NCBI GenBank assembly: GCA_042091275.1
Contig: JBELHR010000006.1
Span: forward strand, 1 to 64,000
Length of the DNA: 64,000 nt
Direction: 5' to 3'
DNA from: JBELHR01 sp042091275
GTDB taxonomy: Bacteria > Bacteroidota > Bacteroidia > Flavobacteriales > Flavobacteriaceae
Of the stretch, positions 59,061 through 64,000 are shown piece by piece. A program made the translations under genes and the position numbers. Numbering within the stretch: the stretch's first letter is position 1; the number at the start of each line of letters is the position of its first letter. The notes beneath the pieces were generated by a model. It had not been told where the DNA came from and searched no databases. It worked only from the letters and a program-made list of their open reading frames with translations.

Positions 59061-59689
59061 CAGTTGAAATTGAAAGTTAGACTTGCTCCTGTAATAATTT
59101 CTCCACTTATCGCATCCATGGTGAATTGCGGCTTAAAACTTAAGCTTTTGTCCATGTTAAACTGCATTAAATGGGCGTTGGTACTGGCCTCTATTATTTG
59201 TAAAACGTATAAACCTACCGTAATTAGTAAAGATAATTCACTGTTTCTTTTGGTTACCTCTTGAGCGCGTTCCAAACCTGCGTCAGAAATTAATTGCTGT
59301 CCTGAATCGGTGGTAAATTCGTCTTGACGTCCTAAAAGACGCTCCTTGTAAGCGGTTCGGTAACGCTTGTATTGATTGTTGTTGTCCACGTAAAAATAAG
59401 TGGACGTGGCCAATGCTCCCCAGACTATGGGTACTTTCCAATATTTTTTGTTGTAGGCTTGACCGAGTCCAGGAAATACGGCAGAGTAGAATGCTGCTTT
59501 GGAAGGACCTAGCGGATCGTAATCCTCAATTATAATTTGCGAAAAAGCATCTGTGCTCAGTCTTATGGAGTCGTTACTGACATCGTTCGAATCCTCTTCT
59601 TGAGCCATTAGGTTACTGCTGCTAAAAAATAGAATTAGTATCAGCAGAAAATAAGGTTTACGAAATGTTTTGTTTTTTTGGTGCATCAA
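59060..59689 (-). CDS. DUF5683-domain membrane/envelope protein
   Basis: The 209-residue protein has an N-terminal signal-like hydrophobic segment and a DUF5683-type core with AAFYSAVFPGLGQAYNKKYW and hydrophobic stretches. The function is unknown. It lies immediately after parB (0-nt spacer) and overlaps dapB, an order typical of Flavobacteria. Confidence 0.85.
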   Translation of the reverse strand: MMHQKNKTFRKPYFLLILILFFSSSNLMAQEEDSNDVSNDSIRLSTDAFSQIIIEDYDPLGPSKAAFYSAVFPGLGQAYNKKYWKVPIVWGALATSTYFYVDNNNQYKRYRTAYKERLLGRQDEFTTDSGQQLISDAGLERAQEVTKRNSELSLLITVGLYVLQIIEASTNAHLMQFNMDKSLSFKPQFTMDAISGEIITGASLTFNFN

Positions 59690-60583
59690 CTACTTTAACA
59701 AGTTTTTGATGCGCTGAAAGTCTTGTTCTGAATTAAAAGGTATACTCAATTTACCTCCTCCTGAACTTGAAATAGTTACACTAATCTTTGCATCTAAATA
59801 GTTACTCATCTCCTTTACGCCACTTTCCATCTTTTCAGACACTCGGGGTTTACTCTCCAAGGCTTTACTTCCTTTTCCGTTTTTGACTTGCTGAACTAAT
59901 TTTTCAGTTTGTCTTACGGAAAGACCATTTTTTATAATTTGTTCGTATATCTCCAGTTGTTCTCTTTTGTCCTCTACATTGATTATGGCACGACCATGTC
60001 CCATGGATAAAAAGCCATCCCTAATACCCGTTTGAAGGATTGGATCCAATTTCAGAAGTCTTAGATAATTTGTTATTGTCGATCTTTTTTTACCTACTCG
60101 GTCGCTCATTTGATCTTGTGTGAGATCTAATTCATCTATCATTCTTTGATAAGACAAGGCAACCTCTATAGCATCTAAATCCTTTCTTTGAATATTTTCG
60201 ACCAATGCCATCTCCAACATTTCTCGGTCATTCGCAATTCGGATATAGGCAGGTATACTTTCATTTCCAATCAGCTTTGAGGCTCTGAATCGTCTTTCTC
60301 CTGATGCGAGTTGGAACTTGTTTGGCCCAATTTTTCGCACAGTAATCGGTTGAATTACGCCCAGTTCCTTTATCGATGTGGCCAGCTCCTGCAGTTCCTC
60401 TTCTCCAAAGTGAGTCCTCGGTTGGTAAGGGTTGACCTCAATCTGCTTTAGATTTATATCTATTATGCTTCCAACTACCTTATCTGCATTTTTGTCTTTT
60501 GCTGAGTTGACAGAGTAATCCGGCTCCTTTAAAAGAGCAGATAAACCTCGTCCTAATGCTTGTTTCTTTGTAGCCTTTGCCAT
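59690..60583 (-). CDS. parB: Chromosome partitioning protein ParB
   Basis: ParB is a CTP-dependent DNA clamp that loads at parS sites near the origin and helps segregate chromosomes with ParA. The 297-residue protein has the nuclease-like N-terminal domain (IEVNPYQPRTHF, ASGERRFRASKL), a helix-turn-helix (MSDRVGKKRSTITNYLRLL) and a C-terminal dimer domain. Its start overlaps the parA stop by 1 nt (TAATG). No parS-like 16-mer was seen in this window. Confidence 0.97.
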   Translation of the reverse strand: MAKATKKQALGRGLSALLKEPDYSVNSAKDKNADKVVGSIIDINLKQIEVNPYQPRTHFGEEELQELATSIKELGVIQPITVRKIGPNKFQLASGERRFRASKLIGNESIPAYIRIANDREMLEMALVENIQRKDLDAIEVALSYQRMIDELDLTQDQMSDRVGKKRSTITNYLRLLKLDPILQTGIRDGFLSMGHGRAIINVEDKREQLEIYEQIIKNGLSVRQTEKLVQQVKNGKGSKALESKPRVSEKMESGVKEMSNYLDAKISVTISSSGGGKLSIPFNSEQDFQRIKNLLK

Positions 60584-61347
60584 TAATTATTGTTTTTAAT
60601 AAGCTCGTTTGCTAAATTAATATAATTTATCGCACCTCTGCTCGTCGCATCATAAGAAATAATACTTTCTCCAAAACTCGGGGCTTCGCCCAGTTTGATA
60701 TTTCTTTGAATTACAGTGTCAAATACCATTGCGTTGAAATGCTTTCTAACTTCTTCCACGACTTGATTTGATAGTCTCAGGCGCGAATCGTACATGGTCA
60801 AAAGAAGCCCTTCAATATCTAATTGTTCGTTGTGAATTTTTTGAACGGATTTTATCGTATTCAATAGTTTTCCTAATCCTTCGAGAGCAAAATACTCACA
60901 TTGTATAGGAATTATTAAGGAGTCTGCTGCAACAAGTGCGTTTAAGGTAATCAAACCTAAAGATGGAGCACAATCGATTAGAATATAGTCGTAATCGTCT
61001 TTGATGGAATCCAAGGTCTTTTTGAGCATATACTCCCTATCCACTTTGTCTACAAGCTCAATTTCAATAGCGACAAGATCGATGTGAGCAGGAATAATAT
61101 CTAGATTTGGAGAATTAGTTGGAATAATAGCTTCCCTTGCTTCAACGGCATGTTCCAAAAGTTGATAGGTCCCATATTCCACCTCTTCAATATTGATTCC
61201 AAGTCCAGAGCTAGCGTTAGCTTGTGGATCAGCATCTATAAGAAGTACCTTTTTCTCCAATATTCCAAGAGCAGCTGCTAGATTGACCGATGTAGTGGTT
61301 TTTCCAACACCCCCTTTTTGATTGGCGATTGCGATAACTTTTCCCAT
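60583..61347 (-). CDS. parA: Chromosome partitioning ATPase ParA
   Basis: ParA forms ATP-dependent gradients on the nucleoid that move ParB-parS complexes. The 254-residue protein begins MGKVIAIANQKGGVGKTTTS with the deviant Walker A motif (Lys11 and Lys16), the IDADPQANASSGLG switch region and ILIDCAPSLGL Walker B. It is the first gene of a seven-gene - strand operon. A weak -7 match (TATTTTTA on the - strand) lies upstream in the 104-nt spacer, without a clear -33. Confidence 0.97.
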   Translation of the reverse strand: MGKVIAIANQKGGVGKTTTSVNLAAALGILEKKVLLIDADPQANASSGLGINIEEVEYGTYQLLEHAVEAREAIIPTNSPNLDIIPAHIDLVAIEIELVDKVDREYMLKKTLDSIKDDYDYILIDCAPSLGLITLNALVAADSLIIPIQCEYFALEGLGKLLNTIKSVQKIHNEQLDIEGLLLTMYDSRLRLSNQVVEEVRKHFNAMVFDTVIQRNIKLGEAPSFGESIISYDATSRGAINYINLANELIKNNN

Positions 61348-61424
61348 ATAATCTTCCTAATTTACTGGTAAAAATACAATTTTAATTGATTAAAAAAAGT
61401 CAAGATATTAACAATCATAAATAG

Positions 61425-61445
61425 AAAAACCCCCGTAATTGGGGG
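61425..61445 (-). terminator. Terminator of pepD
   Basis: On the - strand, CCCCC and GGGGG form a 5-bp stem around a 6-nt loop, followed by TTTTT. It lies 6 nt after the pepD stop. Confidence 0.8.
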
Positions 61446-61451
61446 CTTGTT

Positions 61452-62912
61452 TTATTTTGTTGGAATTGATTTCAGTGTTGCAAGCAAGTAGCTCCAAAAC
61501 TTCTGACTACTAGAAATACTCGCTCTTTCGTCAGGAGAGTGTGCTCCTCTGATATTAGGTCCAAAAGATATCATTTCCATTTTTGGATAATGCGTTCCCA
61601 AAAGACCACATTCCAATCCCGCATGACATGCCATAATATTCGGTTCTTCACGGAACAAATCCACATAAAGTTTATGCATTTCTTGGAGTATACTCGAATC
61701 CATATCTGGTTGCCACCCCGGGTAAGAACCGCTGAGTTCTACTTCAAAACCACTCAGTTCAAATACGGAACGCAAACCGTTGGCCAAATCCATCTTTGCA
61801 GATTCCAAGGAGCTTCTCGTCAGACACAAGACTTCAATTTCACCGTTATTAACAGTCACTTTTGCAATATTATTGGAAGTTTCTACAAGATCATCAATAG
61901 ATGGACTCATGCGGTAAACACCGTTTAAGGCGGCGTAGATACTTTTTAAGAAACCTTCTTGTACTCCCAAGTCCATCACATTTTCAGGAAGCTCAGTCGG
62001 TGTGATAGCGATGGATAGATTTGGGTCAATTTGAGCTAATTCAGCACGTATAACTTCGCTGAGAAGCTCGGTCTCCAATTCGAATGCTTTGGAGTGTATT
62101 TTATCAACTACCAAAAGAGCTTGGCTTTCTCTAGGAATAGCATTTCTGAGGGAGCCACCTTCTAATTTAGAGATACGAAGTCCAAAATTCGCAAATCCGT
62201 CAAATAAAAGGCGATTCATGATTTTATTGGCATTTCCAAGACCTTTGTTTATGTCCATACCAGAGTGGCCTCCATTTAGACCGTTCACAACTAGTTTATA
62301 GGCAGTTTTAGAATTGTCGATTTGCTCTGATTTGTATGATCGAGATGCTGTAATATCGATTCCTCCTGCACAACCTACAGATAATTCGTCATCGTCTTCT
62401 GTGTCTAGATTCAATAAGATGTCACCACTTAAAAAATTTGGTTCTAGTCCCATTGCACCAGTCATACCAGTTTCTTCATCAATTGTAAACAGAGCCTCAA
62501 GAGCAGGGTGTTCGATATTGGTAGATTCGAGAAGTCCCATAATAGCAGAAACTCCCAATCCGTTGTCTGCTCCTAGGGTAGTTCCATTTGCTTTTACCCA
62601 GTCTCCATCCACATGCATTTCGATTCCTTGGCTATTAAAGTCAAATACGGTATCGTTGTTTTTCTGATGAACCATATCTAAATGGGATTGAAGCACCACT
62701 GTTTTTCGGTTTTCCATCCCTGGAGTCGCCGGCTTTTTGATAAGCACATTTCCCACTTTGTCTTTTGATGTTGTCAGGTTGAGGCTTTTGCCAAAGTCAA
62801 GCATAAATTGAATAATTCGCTCTTCTTTTTTTGAAGGTCTCGGCACGGCATTTAACTTGGCGAAATTTCGCCAGATGTCTTTTGGTTCTAGACTTGCTAT
62901 TGTTGGATTCAT
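61452..62912 (-). CDS. pepD: Aminoacyl-histidine dipeptidase (peptidase D)
   Basis: PepD is a zinc dipeptidase that cleaves unspecific dipeptides such as beta-Ala-His and Xaa-His. The 486-residue protein has the M20-type metal site: VLQSHLDMVHQ, GADNGLGV, FTIDEETGMTGA, NLDTED and, near the end, FGPNIRGAHSPDE. GGHSGMDINKG marks the lid domain. It follows the nitroreductase gene by 1 nt. Confidence 0.95.
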   Translation of the reverse strand: MNPTIASLEPKDIWRNFAKLNAVPRPSKKEERIIQFMLDFGKSLNLTTSKDKVGNVLIKKPATPGMENRKTVVLQSHLDMVHQKNNDTVFDFNSQGIEMHVDGDWVKANGTTLGADNGLGVSAIMGLLESTNIEHPALEALFTIDEETGMTGAMGLEPNFLSGDILLNLDTEDDDELSVGCAGGIDITASRSYKSEQIDNSKTAYKLVVNGLNGGHSGMDINKGLGNANKIMNRLLFDGFANFGLRISKLEGGSLRNAIPRESQALLVVDKIHSKAFELETELLSEVIRAELAQIDPNLSIAITPTELPENVMDLGVQEGFLKSIYAALNGVYRMSPSIDDLVETSNNIAKVTVNNGEIEVLCLTRSSLESAKMDLANGLRSVFELSGFEVELSGSYPGWQPDMDSSILQEMHKLYVDLFREEPNIMACHAGLECGLLGTHYPKMEMISFGPNIRGAHSPDERASISSSQKFWSYLLATLKSIPTK

Positions 62913-62913
62913 A

Positions 62914-63546
62914 TTATTCTATAAAACTTACTATTTTTGATTCCTCCATACGGACTTTTTTGAGCTGAGACATAAAATCTTCCTCATGTCTAAAACCTAC
63001 AGGCAACACTAAACTCGTTGTATAGTCTGTTTCCTTAAGGTTTAGGATTTCATCGTATGCATTTGCATCGAAACCTTCCATCGGGCAACTATCAACACCT
63101 ATTACAGCGCATACATTTAAAAGATTCCCCAGAGCGATATAGGTTTGCTTTCTAGCCCAGATATCCATATTGCTTTCCGATTCTGAAGCCACCCAATTTG
63201 TTAGGTGAGCTCTGTAGGGAGCAATAAGTTCCTTTGGTGTAGCACGCAGATCGTCAATCAAATCAAAATACGCATCTATATCCGATTGATTCATATTAGT
63301 TTTTGCCGTAATAACAAATAGGTGAGAAGCGTCTTTTACTTGGGCTTGATTAAAACTATTGGCAAAGAGTTTTTCTCTTAAATCTGTATTTGTGATGACC
63401 TGAAGTTTCATTGGCTGCAAACCATATGAAGTTGCAGTTAGATTAAATGCTTTGACTAAAGTGTCCACTTGCTCGGGAGAAAGTTTCTTTTCCGTATCAA
63501 ATTTCTTGCAGGCGTATCTCCAGTTTAATTGATCTAGTATTTCCAT
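62914..63546 (-). CDS. Nitroreductase-family NAD(P)H oxidoreductase
   Basis: The 210-residue protein has the FMN-binding nitroreductase fold, beginning LDQLNWRYACKKFDTEKKLSPEQ. It has ATSYGLQPMKLQVI and NLLNVCAVIGVDSCPMEGFD, resembling NfsB/YfkO-type enzymes. Substrates may be quinones or nitroaromatics. It is upstream of pepD in one operon (1-nt spacer) and begins about 15 nt after the terminator of the E1 gene. Confidence 0.9.
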   Translation of the reverse strand: MEILDQLNWRYACKKFDTEKKLSPEQVDTLVKAFNLTATSYGLQPMKLQVITNTDLREKLFANSFNQAQVKDASHLFVITAKTNMNQSDIDAYFDLIDDLRATPKELIAPYRAHLTNWVASESESNMDIWARKQTYIALGNLLNVCAVIGVDSCPMEGFDANAYDEILNLKETDYTTSLVLPVGFRHEEDFMSQLKKVRMEESKIVSFIE

Positions 63547-63560
63547 TGGGTTTTTCTTGA

Positions 63561-63594
63561 TTAAAAAAAAAGCTGCTCGGTTACGAGCAGCTTT
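63561..63594 (-). terminator. Terminator of the E1 gene
   Basis: On the - strand, AAAGCTGCTCG pairs with CGAGCAGCTTT (11 bp, 4-nt TAAC loop), followed by a long T-run to 63561. It lies 5 nt after the E1 stop. Confidence 0.93.
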
Positions 63595-63599
63595 AGGGG

Positions 63600-64000
63600 T
63601 TAATATAGTTCCGGATAACTTTCCGGATCTGCTTCGTTCATCACTTTATAAATCGCTTCAAAGATATCATTTTTTGAAGGTTTTGAAAAATAATCTCCAT
63701 CACTTCCATAAGCTGGCCTATGTGCTTTGGCAGTCAAAGTCTTTGGTGCCGAATCGAGGTGGCGATAGGCGTCTTGATCTTCTAGTACTTTTTGCATTAA
63801 ATAGGCAGCTCCTCCACCTGGAACATCCTCATCGATTACCATGAATCGATTGGTTTTTGCAATACTCTTTACTGTGTCTTTATTTAGGTCAAAAGGGACC
63901 AAGCTCTGAGCGTCGATAATTTCTATATCTATACCTACTTGCATGAGAGAAATCGCTGCTTCTTCTACGATTCTAAGCGTAGATCCATAAGATAAAACGC
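63600..64000 (-). CDS. 2-oxoacid dehydrogenase E1, C-terminal beta part (cut by window edge)
   Basis: The frame stays open to the window end and gives 133 residues of the transketolase C-terminal domain: VLSYGSTLRIVEEAA at the edge, then VEIIDAQSLVPFD-like sequence, FMVIDEDVPGGGAAYL, and a C-terminal end of PESYPELY. This fits the E1 beta region of branched-chain 2-oxoacid or pyruvate dehydrogenase; Flavobacteria often carry alpha and beta fused in one chain of about 660 residues. The N-terminal part lies beyond the window. Confidence 0.85.
   Translation of the reverse strand, partial: VLSYGSTLRIVEEAAISLMQVGIDIEIIDAQSLVPFDLNKDTVKSIAKTNRFMVIDEDVPGGGAAYLMQKVLEDQDAYRHLDSAPKTLTAKAHRPAYGSDGDYFSKPSKNDIFEAIYKVMNEADPESYPELY

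Noticed and set aside
61539..61928. Open frame of 129 codons on the + strand over pepD
   Set aside because: Antisense to a conserved peptidase with intact metal-binding motifs; no promoter or family similarity.
1..64000. tRNA genes, CRISPR arrays, insertion sequences, prophage or biosynthetic clusters
   Set aside because: Spacers are short and none showed a tRNA cloverleaf, regular repeats, transposase or integrase genes. The content is core metabolism, ribosome and envelope.

Overview
This is a low-GC, gene-dense bacterial chromosome segment from the phylum Bacteroidota, most likely order Flavobacteriales. I cannot place it lower than that. Four things point there. (1) Promoters of the Bacteroidota type, TTTG, then about 19 nt, then TAnnTTTG, lie before rpsL, the cell-wall amidase, the DoxX/MarR operon and the S9 peptidase. 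(2) Most start codons follow A-rich sequence instead of Shine-Dalgarno sites. (3) The ribosomal array lacks tuf and adk, and carries zinc-free S14, S4 and L36. (4) It has lineage-typical genes: the TamB/LptD envelope proteins, DUF5683, DUF6122, WbqC, a long LepB, and the order parA-parB-DUF5683-dapB-lepB-wbqC. A run of 100 N inside carA and a gene cut at the right edge show that this is a draft scaffold.

Layout. 1-17017: str, S10, spc and alpha operons fused into one array on the + strand (rpsL, rpsG, fusA, rpsJ, then rplC to rplQ, with secY, infA, rpmJ and rpoA), ended by a strong terminator. Only two spacers in this array exceed 30 nt, before rplC and before rpsD, and both can fold into hairpins. 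17095-22771: carA (with the gap), enolase, citrate synthase, and two guanidino-group-modifying enzymes (a DDAH/arginine-deiminase-like protein and CtlX). 22773-28300: tsaD on the - strand and, diverging from it, a very large tamB. 28329-32438: a sugar-1-phosphate nucleotidyltransferase plus NahK-like kinase pair, then pfkA-gapA. 32517-35577: lptD and ridA on the - strand. 35586-44380: nine genes on the + strand running from a cell-wall amidase and an MCE lipid-transport protein, through a membrane Fe-S protein with its CCG-domain partner, to menaquinone synthesis (menA, menC, menE) with a UPF0173 hydrolase and a CPBP protease between them.

44384-46766: yebC and an acyl-CoA carboxylase beta subunit (- strand). 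46831-48211: a small MarR-controlled operon (DoxX protein, flavin reductase, MarR) behind an 18-bp perfect palindrome. 48343-50034: ettA. 50092-53324: gluconate use (gntK, gnd, GntP-family permease). 53371-55871: an S9 peptidase and an Lrp/AsnC regulator. 55872-61347: a - strand operon parA-parB-DUF5683-dapB-lepB-wbqC-DUF6122 linking chromosome segregation to envelope functions. 61452-64000: pepD, a nitroreductase, and the C-terminal end of a 2-oxoacid dehydrogenase E1 beta domain, cut by the window edge.

No stretch over 300 bases lacks a gene; the longest spacer is 147 nt, before pfkA. I saw no tRNA, rRNA, CRISPR array, insertion sequence, prophage or defence system. The window is mainly core genome. 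The most interesting parts are regulatory (the two ribosomal leaders, the MarR palindrome, the pfkA palindromes, divergent promoters inside coding DNA) and the uncharacterised Fe-S pair joined to the menaquinone genes.
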